This document shows positions 28,151 through 37,123 of a stretch of DNA of 64,000 bases, in pieces. The notes beneath the pieces were generated by a model. That model was not told where the DNA came from. It searched no databases and was given only the letters and a program-made list of their open reading frames with translations. This DNA comes from Prevotella sp. Lineage in GTDB: Bacteria > Bacteroidota > Bacteroidia > Bacteroidales > Bacteroidaceae. Numbering within the stretch: position 1 is the stretch's first letter; each line of letters opens with the position of its first letter. Location: the NCBI GenBank assembly GCA_017458225.1, contig JAFTFX010000013.1:80073-144072 (forward strand). Direction: 5' to 3'. Position numbers and translations under genes: made by a program.

Positions 28151-31100
28151 ATGATTCTTTTCTTCAAGACTCCACAAAAGAGCGTGATAGCCACCGAGGT
28201 GGACCATCAGCTCTGCAAGCAGGAAATCGATGAACTTTGTTGGCTTTATGGCGGTGCCACGCTGTGCCAGGACGAGCAGCTCGAAGGATTCTTCGTGGGT
28301 CCTCGCCGTGAAATGGTCACCCCCTGGTCGACAAATGCCGTTGAGATTACACAGAACATGAGCCTCAGCGGCATTTCGCGTATTGAGGAATACTGGGCTG
28401 TTGAAAACGAGAATGCCGAACACGACCCCATGCTACAGCGCATGTACAAAGGTCTCGACCAGAGCATCTTCACCATCAACATCCAGCCCGAGCCCATCAA
28501 GCATGTGGAGAACCTGGAGGAATACAACGAACAGGAAGGACTGGCACTCTCGCCCGAGGAGATTGAATACCTGCACGGACTGGAGAAGCAGAACGGACGA
28601 CCGCTGACCGACTCAGAGATCTTCGGCTTCGCACAGATCAACTCGGAGCACTGCCGCCACAAAATCTTCGGCGGAACCTTCATCATCGACGGACAGGAGA
28701 TGGAGTCATCGCTCTTCCAGATGATTAAGAAGACCACACAGGAGAATCCCAACAAGATTCTATCAGCCTATAAGGACAACGTAGCCTTTGCACAAGGCCC
28801 CGTCGTAGAGCAGTTTGCCCCCAAGGACCAGTCCACAGCCGACTGGTTCCAAGTAAAGGACATCGAGAGCGTTATCTCGCTGAAAGCTGAGACCCACAAC
28901 TTCCCCACCACCGTGGAACCCTTCAACGGCGCTGCCACCGGTACAGGCGGCGAAATCCGCGACCGCATGGGCGGCGGCACCGGCTCATGGCCCATCGCTG
29001 GAACCGCTGTCTACATGACCGCCTATCCAAGATTAAGTGAGGTCAATGAAACTTATGAGGCCAATGAGGCCAATGAGCCCCATAAGCCCCATCTCCGCGA
29101 CTGGGAAGATATCCTCCCCGTTCGCCAGTGGCTGTACCAGACCCCAGAACAGATTCTGATCAAGGCATCTAACGGTGCCAGCGACTTCGGCAATAAGTTC
29201 GGCCAGCCCCTCATCTGCGGCTCCGTTCTCACTTTCGAGCATCAGGAAACCTCTCCCGACCTCCCCGAAGGGGAGGAGTGCCTTGCGGGGGCTGATTGTG
29301 CCAACCACTCCTCCCCTTTGGGGAGGCAGGGAGGGGTCAAATACGCCTACGACAAGGTTATCATGCTTGCCGGCGGTGTGGGCTACGGAACCAAGCGTGA
29401 CTGTCTGAAGAAAGAGCCACAGCCCGGCAACAAAGTGGTGGTGGTAGGCGGCGACAACTACCGCATCGGACTGGGCGGCGGCAGTGTGTCGTCGGTCGAC
29501 ACGGGTCGCTATTCCAACGGCATCGAGCTGAACGCCGTGCAGCGTGCCAACCCCGAAATGCAGAAACGTGCCTACAATCTGGTGCGAGCACTCTGCGAGG
29601 AAGACGTGAACCCCGTCGTCTCTATCCACGACCACGGCTCCGCAGGCCACCTGAACTGTCTCTCTGAGCTCGTCGAAGACTGCGGCGGCGAGATCGACAT
29701 GACCAAGCTGCCCATCGGCGACAAGACGCTCTCTTCAAAAGAAATCATCGCCAACGAGAGCCAAGAGCGCATGGGCCTGCTCATCGACGAGAAGCACATC
29801 GAGCATGTGCGCCGCATTGCCGAACGCGAACGCGCCCCGATGTATGTCGTCGGCGAGACCACAGGCGATGCCCACTTCTCGTTCAAGCAGGACGACGGCG
29901 TGAAGCCCTTCGACCTCGATGTCGCACAGATGTTCGGCCACTCGCCCAAGACCATCATGCGCGACAACACCGTGGAGCGCCACTATGCCCCAGTGAAATA
30001 TGCCAAGCCTTCTGAATACTCAGATAACTCTGAATACTCCGAAAAAATCCATGAATACCTGGAGCGCGTGCTCCAGCTCGAAGCCGTCGCCTGCAAAGAC
30101 TGGCTCACCAATAAGGTCGACCGCTCTGTCACCGGCAAGATTGCCCGTCAGCAGTGCCAGGGCGAAATACAGTTGCCACTCAGCGACTGCGGTGTCGTAG
30201 CACTCGACTATCGTGGTCAGAAGGGTATCGCAACTGCCATCGGTCATGCTCCGCAGGCAGGTCTGGCATCGCCCGAGGCTGGCTCGGTTCTCTCTGTAGC
30301 CGAGGCCCTCACGAATATTGTCTGGGCACCACTCGCCGACGGCATGGATTCCCTCTCCCTCTCAGCCAACTGGATGTGGCCCTGTCGCTCACAGGAAGGC
30401 GAAGATGCACGTCTCTATGCCGCCGTCAAGGCACTCAGCGACTTCTGCTGCGACCTGCATATCAACGTGCCAACCGGCAAAGACTCACTCTCGCTGAGTC
30501 AACAGTATCCCAACGGTGAGAAAATTATTTCGCCGGGAACAGTCATCGTCTCTGCCGGTGGCGAGGTCAGCGACATCAAGAAAGTCGTATCACCCGTACT
30601 CGTCAACGACAAAAATGCTTCGCTCTATCACATCGACTTCTCGTTCGACCAGCAGCGCCTCGGCGGCTCAGCCTTTGCACAGAGTCTGGGCAAGGTGGGC
30701 GACGACGTGCCCACTGTGAAGAATGCCGAATATTTTGCCGATGCTTTCATGGCCATTCAGGAACTCATCAACCGCGGATGGATCATGGCTGGTCACGACA
30801 TCTCTGCCGGCGGACTCATCACCACACTCCTTGAAATGTGCTTCGCCAACACCAAGGGCGGCATGCATATCAACCTGCACGACCTGTGCCAAGATGGCGA
30901 CATCGTGAAAGCGCTCTTCGCTGAGAATCCTGGTGTCGTCATACAGGTCAGCGACCAGCATAAACAGGAATTCCGCGACTTCATGGAAGAAAACGGCATT
31001 GGCTATGCCAAAATCGGCTATCCCGTAGAGGGCAGCCGCACCATCGAGGTTGTTTATCCCAGCCATACTAGCAACACTAGTATATCTAGTACTACTAGTC

Positions 31101-32128
31101 CAACTAGTTCTACTAGCTCTATTATCTTCGACATCGACCACCTGCGCGATGTATGGTACAAGACCAGCTACCTGCTCGACCGCAAGCAGAGCTTCAACGG
31201 CAAGGCTGCTGAACGTTTCGAGAACTACAAGCAGCAACCGCTGGAGATGAAATTCCCCAAAGGCTTCACCGGCACGCTGGCCCAATACGGTCTCACCCCC
31301 CGGAGGGCTCTGAATACTCAGAATACTCTGAATAATCTGAATAATCAGACTACTCAGAACCATCAGAATACTCCGACTGCCCCCAAGGCTGCCATCATCC
31401 GCGAGAAGGGCACGAACGGCGAACGCGAAATGGCCTACTCCATGTATCTCGCAGGCTTCGACGTAAAAGACGTGATGATGACCGACCTCATCAGTGGTCG
31501 CGAGACCCTCGAAGACGTGAACTTCATCGTCTTCTGCGGTGGCTTCTCCAACAGCGACGTGCTGGGCTCGGCCAAGGGATGGGCTGGTGCCTTTCTCTTT
31601 AATCCTAAGGCCAAGCAGGCTCTCGACAACTTCTATGCACGCAAGGACACACTCTCCCTCGGCATCTGCAACGGCTGCCAGCTGATGGTGGAACTCGGTC
31701 TTACGGGTGCTAAGGGCGCTAAGATGCTGCATAATGACAGCCACAAGTTCGAGAGCGAGTTCATCACCCTGCAGATTCCGCAGAACAACAGCGTGATGTT
31801 CGGCTCGCTCAGCGGCACAAAACTCGGCCTCTGGGTGGCTCACGGCGAAGGCAAATTCTCACTGCCCGAGGCAGAGAGTGCCTACAACGTCATTGCCAAG
31901 TACAACTACCACGGCTACCCCGCCAACCCCAACGGTTCCAACTACGACGTGGCTGGCATCTGCTCGGCTGACGGTCGCCACCTGTGCATGATGCCCCATC
32001 TGGAGCGAGCCATCTTCCCCTGGCAGAACGCATGGTATCCTGCCAACCGCCGCAACGATGAGGTGACGCCTTGGATTGAGGCCTTTGTCAATGCACGCAA
32101 GTGGGTAGAGGCAGTACAGAGCGTTTAG
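28151..32128 (+). CDS. purL: phosphoribosylformylglycinamidine synthase
   Basis: Large single-chain FGAM synthase of 1325 aa (purine synthesis, ATP- and glutamine-dependent). It has the N-terminal PurS-like part, NSEHCRHKIF and KAETHNFPTTVEPFNGAATGTGGEIRDR in the first ATP/FGAR domain, the second half around AGHDISAGGLITTLLEM, and a C-terminal class I glutaminase with nucleophile C1173 in LGICNGCQ and the His in VAHGEGK. Five low-complexity or palindromic stretches interrupt the coding sequence in frame (about residues 297-314, 367-395, 621-632, 972-989 and 1054-1077); all lie between conserved blocks, so activity is probably kept. The protein is only slightly longer than the E. coli enzyme. 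Confidence 0.95.
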   Translation: MILFFKTPQKSVIATEVDHQLCKQEIDELCWLYGGATLCQDEQLEGFFVGPRREMVTPWSTNAVEITQNMSLSGISRIEEYWAVENENAEHDPMLQRMYKGLDQSIFTINIQPEPIKHVENLEEYNEQEGLALSPEEIEYLHGLEKQNGRPLTDSEIFGFAQINSEHCRHKIFGGTFIIDGQEMESSLFQMIKKTTQENPNKILSAYKDNVAFAQGPVVEQFAPKDQSTADWFQVKDIESVISLKAETHNFPTTVEPFNGAATGTGGEIRDRMGGGTGSWPIAGTAVYMTAYPRLSEVNETYEANEANEPHKPHLRDWEDILPVRQWLYQTPEQILIKASNGASDFGNKFGQPLICGSVLTFEHQETSPDLPEGEECLAGADCANHSSPLGRQGGVKYAYDKVIMLAGGVGYGTKRDCLKKEPQPGNKVVVVGGDNYRIGLGGGSVSSVDTGRYSNGIELNAVQRANPEMQKRAYNLVRALCEEDVNPVVSIHDHGSAGHLNCLSELVEDCGGEIDMTKLPIGDKTLSSKEIIANESQERMGLLIDEKHIEHVRRIAERERAPMYVVGETTGDAHFSFKQDDGVKPFDLDVAQMFGHSPKTIMRDNTVERHYAPVKYAKPSEYSDNSEYSEKIHEYLERVLQLEAVACKDWLTNKVDRSVTGKIARQQCQGEIQLPLSDCGVVALDYRGQKGIATAIGHAPQAGLASPEAGSVLSVAEALTNIVWAPLADGMDSLSLSANWMWPCRSQEGEDARLYAAVKALSDFCCDLHINVPTGKDSLSLSQQYPNGEKIISPGTVIVSAGGEVSDIKKVVSPVLVNDKNASLYHIDFSFDQQRLGGSAFAQSLGKVGDDVPTVKNAEYFADAFMAIQELINRGWIMAGHDISAGGLITTLLEMCFANTKGGMHINLHDLCQDGDIVKALFAENPGVVIQVSDQHKQEFRDFMEENGIGYAKIGYPVEGSRTIEVVYPSHTSNTSISSTTSPTSSTSSIIFDIDHLRDVWYKTSYLLDRKQSFNGKAAERFENYKQQPLEMKFPKGFTGTLAQYGLTPRRALNTQNTLNNLNNQTTQNHQNTPTAPKAAIIREKGTNGEREMAYSMYLAGFDVKDVMMTDLISGRETLEDVNFIVFCGGFSNSDVLGSAKGWAGAFLFNPKAKQALDNFYARKDTLSLGICNGCQLMVELGLTGAKGAKMLHNDSHKFESEFITLQIPQNNSVMFGSLSGTKLGLWVAHGEGKFSLPEAESAYNVIAKYNYHGYPANPNGSNYDVAGICSADGRHLCMMPHLERAIFPWQNAWYPANRRNDEVTPWIEAFVNARKWVEAVQSV
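29039..29092 (+). repeat. 9-bp-period array in purL (unit type GAGGCCAAT)
   Basis: Six 9-bp units, two of them exactly GAGGCCAAT, in frame with purL; they encode an E-x-N/E-x-x pattern at residues 297-314. Confidence 0.85.
29250..29336. repeat. palindromic element inserted in frame in purL
   Basis: Imperfect inverted arms of 31 bp (29250-29280 and 29306-29336, 27 of 31 paired) around a 25-bp centre. Each arm has an inner hairpin of the type CCTCCCC/GGGGAGG. The 87-bp span is 29 codons and stays in frame. Related in sequence to the elements at 17020 and 40179. Confidence 0.87.
30011..30046 (+). repeat. 9-bp-period array in purL (unit type TCTGAATAC)
   Basis: Four 9-bp units with TCTGAATAC at 30011 and 30029; encodes S-E-Y type triplets at residues 621-632. 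Confidence 0.78.
31064..31117 (+). repeat. 9-bp-period array in purL (core ACTAGT)
   Basis: Six 9-bp units of the form NNN ACT AGY, one of them with TCT for ACT; encodes a Ser/Thr-rich stretch at residues 972-989 between the second catalytic half and the glutaminase domain. Confidence 0.87.
31310..31381 (+). repeat. 9-bp-period array in purL (unit type CAGAATACT)
   Basis: Eight 9-bp units related to CTGAATACT or CAGAATACT; encodes an Asn/Gln/Thr-rich stretch at residues 1054-1077 just before the glutaminase domain. Confidence 0.87.
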
Positions 32129-32137
32129 CCCACCGTC

Positions 32138-33220
32138 ATGGAACTGACCCCAACCCTTATCACACTGATAGTCACCACCATAGAACTGATGGTATGTCTA
32201 TATTGCGCTGTCGTCTTGTGGCGGCAGCGCAAAGGCATGCCCGACCATTCACGTTTGGTACTCGCCTTGGGGGCTGCCCATTGCGTCCTCACCTCACTCT
32301 TAAAGTACAGAAGCCTCATCACTTCACCCACACAGACCATCTACCACGAAGTATTGCAGCCTGCACACCTCAGCTTAGGCATGCTTTCAGTGCTACTCAT
32401 TTTGGCCTATGCTGTGGCAGTGGTAAGACCTGAGTGGTTTCGCTCATGGCGCAGCACATTGGTGTTTTTCTCTCCAGGAGTACTGTTCATGGGTGTCTAT
32501 TGGATAACACCCTCATGGACTCATCTGTACTCTTTTTCAGACATTCAGGCCAACATCGGAGAAGTTAATGTACTTATTCGAGCCGTACAGTTCTTTGTCA
32601 TTGTAGGCTACTGCATTTTTTTACTTTTCCGTATGGTGAACATCCGAGAGACAGGTGTCGGGAGTCTATGGGTGCGAAACTATATCTTGGGGACATTGGG
32701 ACTACTCACACTCGTCACCCTTTTCTCCTATTTTCACTTCTATATACTCCACTACACACACCAAATATGCGTGGCTGTCTTTTACGCCTACTGGACATAT
32801 TATGAACTGACCGAACGAGTCTATACGACACCCTCGAACCTGTCATCCTCTGTCGTAGAAAGAACGGACGAAATGCAACAGAATACAGACTACAGGCGGT
32901 TCATCAACTTCGATGAGAGAGTCAGCAGTCTGAAGCTCTTTACCCAACAAGGCATTTCGCGCGATGACCTCTGCCGTATAATGGGTACTGATCGCACCAC
33001 TTTTAGCCGTATCATCAGCGAACAGAGTGGCTGCAAGAACATGAGCGACTATCTGAACCGCAAACGACTTGACTATGCAGCACAGCTCATGCGCGAACAC
33101 CCCGACTACTCCATCTCAGCCATTCTGAGCGACTCAGGCTTTAGCAGTCGTTCCAACTTCTACCGTCTGTTCTCTGAGCGTTTCGGAATGTCGCCTACAG
33201 ACTATCAGCAACTGCAATGA
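32138..33220 (+). CDS. membrane-anchored AraC-family regulator
   Basis: A 360-aa protein. The first about 230 residues form six or seven hydrophobic segments (for example LITLIVTTIELMVCLYCAVV and LSLGMLSVLLILAYAVAVV), so the regulator sits in the inner membrane. The C-terminal 100 residues form an AraC-type double helix-turn-helix (SRDDLCRIMGTDRTTFSRII and YSISAILSDSGFSSRSNFYRLFSERFGMSPTDY). It begins 9 bp after purL and lies just upstream of the fimbrial operon. Two TTTTGGACAA repeats 22 bp apart directly behind it are good candidates for its operator (inference). Confidence 0.87.
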   Translation: MELTPTLITLIVTTIELMVCLYCAVVLWRQRKGMPDHSRLVLALGAAHCVLTSLLKYRSLITSPTQTIYHEVLQPAHLSLGMLSVLLILAYAVAVVRPEWFRSWRSTLVFFSPGVLFMGVYWITPSWTHLYSFSDIQANIGEVNVLIRAVQFFVIVGYCIFLLFRMVNIRETGVGSLWVRNYILGTLGLLTLVTLFSYFHFYILHYTHQICVAVFYAYWTYYELTERVYTTPSNLSSSVVERTDEMQQNTDYRRFINFDERVSSLKLFTQQGISRDDLCRIMGTDRTTFSRIISEQSGCKNMSDYLNRKRLDYAAQLMREHPDYSISAILSDSGFSSRSNFYRLFSERFGMSPTDYQQLQ

Positions 33221-33228
33221 ACGGCTGA

Positions 33229-33260
33229 TTTTGGACAATCAAACTGCCAATTTTGGACAA
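33229..33260 (+). promoter_or_regulatory. candidate AraC-type operator, two direct repeats 22 bp apart
   Basis: TTTTGGACAA at 33229-33238 and again at 33251-33260, on the same face of the helix, between the regulator gene and the fimbrial operon promoter. Confidence 0.55.
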
Positions 33261-33264
33261 CCTG

Positions 33265-33299
33265 CGGCTGGAATCCTCAAACGATTTCAGCCGTTTTTT
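33265..33299 (+). terminator. rho-independent terminator after the AraC-type gene
   Basis: Stem CGGCTG (33265-33270) and CAGCCG (33288-33293), extended by AAT/ATT, followed by six T residues. Confidence 0.65.
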
Positions 33300-33300
33300 C

Positions 33301-33308
33301 TATCTTTG
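33301..33308 (+). promoter_or_regulatory. -7 element of the fimbrial operon
   Basis: TATCTTTG, 21 bp before the first gene. No clear TTTG at -33, which agrees with a promoter that needs an activator. Confidence 0.55.
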
Positions 33309-33328
33309 CCGGAAAAACAAATCTATTC

Positions 33329-34672
33329 ATGAACGTACGATTAGCGGCCAGACAGTCCCGTCAGCAACGACTATTGCTGGCAATTCTGCTGTTTCTTCAA
33401 GTTCCCGCATGTCTGGCCTCCAGCATTACTGACACACTCGAACTGCGCTTTCGTCGAAATAGTTATACCATCAATCCCGACTTCGACGGCAACAAACAAC
33501 GACTGGAAGCTTTCGACTCCTGTTTTCTGAACCATTTCTCCCATACACCCCCCCACTCCATCGATATTAATATCATCACAAGCACATCGCCAGAAGGTAC
33601 TCCGCGCTTCAACCGCACGATAGGCAATCGCCGTGGCCAGGCACTCCGACAGTTGTTAGTCACTCATTTCGGCATACCCGACCAAAACATTGAAATACGC
33701 AACGAAGGCCCCCGTTGGGACTTATTATATAATATGGTGAGCGAGAGTCATGAGCCTTGGCGCAACGAGGTGCTGCAGATACTCGAGAAAAGCAATACCA
33801 ACCATCGTCGCCGAAGCAGGGACTCACGCGAACAGCAACTGCGCCATCTAAATGGCGGCAAAGTGTGGCAGGAACTCTGCAACCACTACTTTGCACCGCT
33901 CCGCAATGTTCGCTGCATGATCAGTAGCTCCTCGCCTCGACGCGACACCGTCTATGTGCGCGACACAATCGTATATATCCATGAGGTGTATCGCATTGAC
34001 TCCACACACGTCTACTATACCGACTACAGAGAACCGAGAAAGAAAAAAGAGCGCACACAACGGCCTACCTATCTGGAACCTGTAGTGGCACTGAAAACCA
34101 ACATTCTGCTATGGGCCGCAGGAGCTCCCAACATGCAAATTGAACTACCACTCGGCACGAGCAACCGCTGGAGCATCGAAGCCGAGTATTTCCAGCCATG
34201 GTTCACATGGGGACATAACGCCCACGCCCACCAATGTTTAGACCTCGGCATCGAGGCACGCTGCTGGTTGGGCAATCGTCAAAATCACAGTCTTCTGCAG
34301 GGCTGGCACATAGGAGTAGCACTGGCTGGTGGCTACTATAACTTGGAGTGGGAAGCAAACGACGGCTATCAAGGCGAATATGTCAACACATACCTCAACG
34401 TGGGCTATCAGCACCGCTTTAACCACCACTGGGCCATCGACTTCGGCTTAGGCTTAGGCATGCTAAGCACGGGTTATCGCCACTACAAAGGCAGCAGCGT
34501 CTACCCCGATAATCACCTGGAACCATCGAATAATCATCTGATTTGGAAGAACAACGGCCACAGGAACTGGTGGGGGCCATGCCATGCCAATATCACCATA
34601 ACCTATATGCTGGAGACGAAGCTCATCAAGGAGTCAAAACTATTCAAAAGCCTAAAACCATCAAAGAAATGA
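33329..34672 (+). CDS. OmpA-like/DUF3575 fimbrial outer-membrane protein
   Basis: A 447-aa exported protein and first gene of the fimbrial operon. The signal peptide is about residues 1-30 (LLLAILLFLQVPACLASS). The N-terminal half has an OmpA-type stretch (SIDINIITSTSPEGTP, FNRTIGNRRGQALRQLL). The C-terminal half, from YLEPVVALKTNILLWAAGAPN to ITYMLE, is a DUF3575 beta-barrel as found beside Mfa/FimA pilus genes. The stop overlaps the next start as ATGA, which suggests translational coupling. Confidence 0.8.
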   Translation: MNVRLAARQSRQQRLLLAILLFLQVPACLASSITDTLELRFRRNSYTINPDFDGNKQRLEAFDSCFLNHFSHTPPHSIDINIITSTSPEGTPRFNRTIGNRRGQALRQLLVTHFGIPDQNIEIRNEGPRWDLLYNMVSESHEPWRNEVLQILEKSNTNHRRRSRDSREQQLRHLNGGKVWQELCNHYFAPLRNVRCMISSSSPRRDTVYVRDTIVYIHEVYRIDSTHVYYTDYREPRKKKERTQRPTYLEPVVALKTNILLWAAGAPNMQIELPLGTSNRWSIEAEYFQPWFTWGHNAHAHQCLDLGIEARCWLGNRQNHSLLQGWHIGVALAGGYYNLEWEANDGYQGEYVNTYLNVGYQHRFNHHWAIDFGLGLGMLSTGYRHYKGSSVYPDNHLEPSNNHLIWKNNGHRNWWGPCHANITITYMLETKLIKESKLFKSLKPSKK

Positions 34673-35754
34673 ACCGCTACGCTAACATATTACTACTGCT
34701 CTTGACGGTCTGCGCTTGTCAGCGTCCTGATCTGTGGATGTATACTGACGAGTTCCGACAAGTAGGGCTTACGGTCGACTGGAGTCAATGTTCAAGTGAA
34801 CCGACAAGCATGACCGCCAGCTTCTACCCTGACGATGGCAACACGAAAATCTATCGACACGTCACCAACGACGTAACAGCCACATCCTTCAATCTGCCAC
34901 GCGGCCGATATAAGGGACTTATATTCAGCTATTCAGCTGACGAATATGGCCATCAGGAACTCGTCAACATGGAGCAAGCCGACAAGGCTGCTGTACGCTT
35001 GCGATATTTGCCAGAACAGCCCCAACCCGATGACGATCTCTTTGGCAGCCTGGCCATCACGTCCCAGATCAAGGGGATGAACGTCAATCCTGCCACAGGC
35101 ATGTACTTCGTCAGCTACGCGCCTGAAGACATGGCATCGGCCATTATTACAGATATGGACATCGTAACGGGTTCCGAGGGAGACCTTATCCGCTACGATG
35201 AGCGTAAAACCTTCGAAGCAGGTCTTCAACAGCAACATTTTTCCTGCCAGCCACAGCCGTTCGTTTGGCAACTGAAGATACGTATTTATGTAGAAGAGCT
35301 ACAGTATTACTATGTGGCACGGGCCTCAATAGCAGGTTTCTCAAACATCTTCAGCTTTCTCGAGAGCAAAAACGGCACTGAGACAGCCTTGCTGCTGGCC
35401 AACACATGGCAGACAGAACAACTGACAACCACCACCGGCTACCTCACCACCACGATAGCAGTGTTCGGAGTGCCTGGTTCGACACCCCATACACTGCCAT
35501 TCCTACAATCAGAGGATATCCGGCTGAACCTACAGATTATGCTACGCGACCACTCCACTATCAAAACTTATCACTACAACGTAGGTCAATTGTTCCGCCC
35601 TACCGACTCTCACGTCCTGCAAGCTGACATCACACTAGACAGCGACGACCCTGGCCACCCCGTCCTGCCCTATGTTGAGGAATACAACTCTGCAGGCTTC
35701 GATGCCACCGTAGATCCATGGAATCATCGAGAACCGACAGACATTCCAATGTAG
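34669..35754 (+). CDS. FimB/Mfa2-like fimbrial anchor lipoprotein (DUF5119)
   Basis: A 361-aa lipoprotein with lipobox LLTVCAC at about residues 11-17. The body (LTVDWSQCSS, YKGLIFSYSADEYG, ALLLANTWQTEQLT) resembles DUF5119 proteins that anchor or cap Bacteroidales type V pili. The ATG at 34669 is chosen because it overlaps the previous stop (ATGA) and is followed by a signal sequence; the frame extends upstream within the previous gene. It is followed after 64 bp by the fimbrillin gene. Confidence 0.78.
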   Translation: MNRYANILLLLLTVCACQRPDLWMYTDEFRQVGLTVDWSQCSSEPTSMTASFYPDDGNTKIYRHVTNDVTATSFNLPRGRYKGLIFSYSADEYGHQELVNMEQADKAAVRLRYLPEQPQPDDDLFGSLAITSQIKGMNVNPATGMYFVSYAPEDMASAIITDMDIVTGSEGDLIRYDERKTFEAGLQQQHFSCQPQPFVWQLKIRIYVEELQYYYVARASIAGFSNIFSFLESKNGTETALLLANTWQTEQLTTTTGYLTTTIAVFGVPGSTPHTLPFLQSEDIRLNLQIMLRDHSTIKTYHYNVGQLFRPTDSHVLQADITLDSDDPGHPVLPYVEEYNSAGFDATVDPWNHREPTDIPM

Positions 35755-35818
35755 GAGCCCCCCTGACGACACGCAAGACAATTCATGTTCAACCAATTAA
35801 CATATCAATTCAACAATT

Positions 35819-37099
35819 ATGAAAAAGTACATCCTCATGACACTCGTTGCTACAGCTGCACTGACGGCTTGCAACAACACAGACGACTTCAGTGCCAACA
35901 ACAATGACAAGCAGTACAATCCGCAAGCTATTGAATTTGGCGTTCACGTGAATCGCAATGCCACACGCGCTGGCAATCCTGGCGACATTGGCGACCTTGC
36001 CACCCTGCAGGATGCCAACAATGGCTTCGGAGTTTTTGCCTACTACAGCAACAACGGCCAGTACAGCAACAATCTGGTGCCCAACTTCATGTACAACGAA
36101 AAGGTGACCTACGATGCTGTGAACAACGTGTGGGCTTATGCACCGCTGAAATACTGGCCCAACGAGACTGGTGGTTCCGTGAGCGACGATGTTGATCTGG
36201 TTAGTTTCTTCGCCTATGCTCCCTACGTAGAGGTCAGCCCCTCCACAGGCATCGTGAGCGATAACAAGAGCGATGACATCACTCAATTGTCGAAAAACAA
36301 TGCTACGGGCGACCCCTTCATTCGCTATGTGGTGAACACGGCAGGCCAGCAAGGTGTAGACCTGCTATATGCCACACCCGTCACCAACCAAAAGAAGCCA
36401 GCTGTCGACGGTTCGAAGATTACCTTCGCTTTCAAGCATGCCTTGGCCAAGCTATTAGTCAATGTTCAAGTTGATCCTGCCGAGGCGAGCGATGCTATCA
36501 ATGCTGGTGAAACCAAAATCTACATACGCTCCATCACCATCACAGGCTTTGCAGCCAAGGGCGGGCTGAACCTCAACACGCCTGCAACCTCCGAGCCACA
36601 GTGGTTCGACTATGACTGCGTGTCAGATTTGAGCTATGGCGGTCTGACTTTCAACGATGGTCGGCGTGACGGCAAAGAGGGAACTGCCGACGGTGTACAG
36701 AGCAACGAGAAGTACCAGAATCTGAATCCAGACCTCATTCAGAACAGCACAGCCACCAATGGCGTAACCGCTACACAGGCTAACTTGTTCAATAATGCCA
36801 ACGGCATCTATATCATCCCCAGCGGCGGAAACGAAGCTGTCGACGTGTCCATCATTTACGACGTGGAGACACGAGACGACAAACTGGCCACACTGCTCAG
36901 CGACGGCACCACGCACGGCAGCAGCATCGAGAACAAAATCTCGAAGACTGTGTTTACTGCCTCTAACGGATTCAAGGCTGGCAATATCTATACGCTCAAC
37001 CTAAAATTAGGCTTGCGGAGCGTGCAGTTTGATGCTACTGTAAGCGCATGGACATCACCAGGCATTTCGACAAACATTGCTCTCCCTGCTAACGACTAA
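35819..37099 (+). CDS. fimbrillin-family lipoprotein, probable pilus shaft subunit
   Basis: A 426-aa lipoprotein of the fimbrillin (Mfa-like) family with lipobox LTAC near residue 18. The N-terminal domain starts after an ATRAGNPG segment, where arginine cleavage occurs in related pilins, and has FGVFAYYS, YAPLKYWP and VSFFAYAPYV, all family hallmarks. The C-terminal part ends VQFDATVSAWTSPG, the donor-type end of shaft subunits. Position after the anchor gene supports its role as main subunit. Pili of this type are built by lipidated precursors cleaved by a gingipain-like protease (family knowledge). Confidence 0.87.
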   Translation: MKKYILMTLVATAALTACNNTDDFSANNNDKQYNPQAIEFGVHVNRNATRAGNPGDIGDLATLQDANNGFGVFAYYSNNGQYSNNLVPNFMYNEKVTYDAVNNVWAYAPLKYWPNETGGSVSDDVDLVSFFAYAPYVEVSPSTGIVSDNKSDDITQLSKNNATGDPFIRYVVNTAGQQGVDLLYATPVTNQKKPAVDGSKITFAFKHALAKLLVNVQVDPAEASDAINAGETKIYIRSITITGFAAKGGLNLNTPATSEPQWFDYDCVSDLSYGGLTFNDGRRDGKEGTADGVQSNEKYQNLNPDLIQNSTATNGVTATQANLFNNANGIYIIPSGGNEAVDVSIIYDVETRDDKLATLLSDGTTHGSSIENKISKTVFTASNGFKAGNIYTLNLKLGLRSVQFDATVSAWTSPGISTNIALPAND

Positions 37100-37123
37100 T
37101 CCCATAACATCTACAGCTGACAC

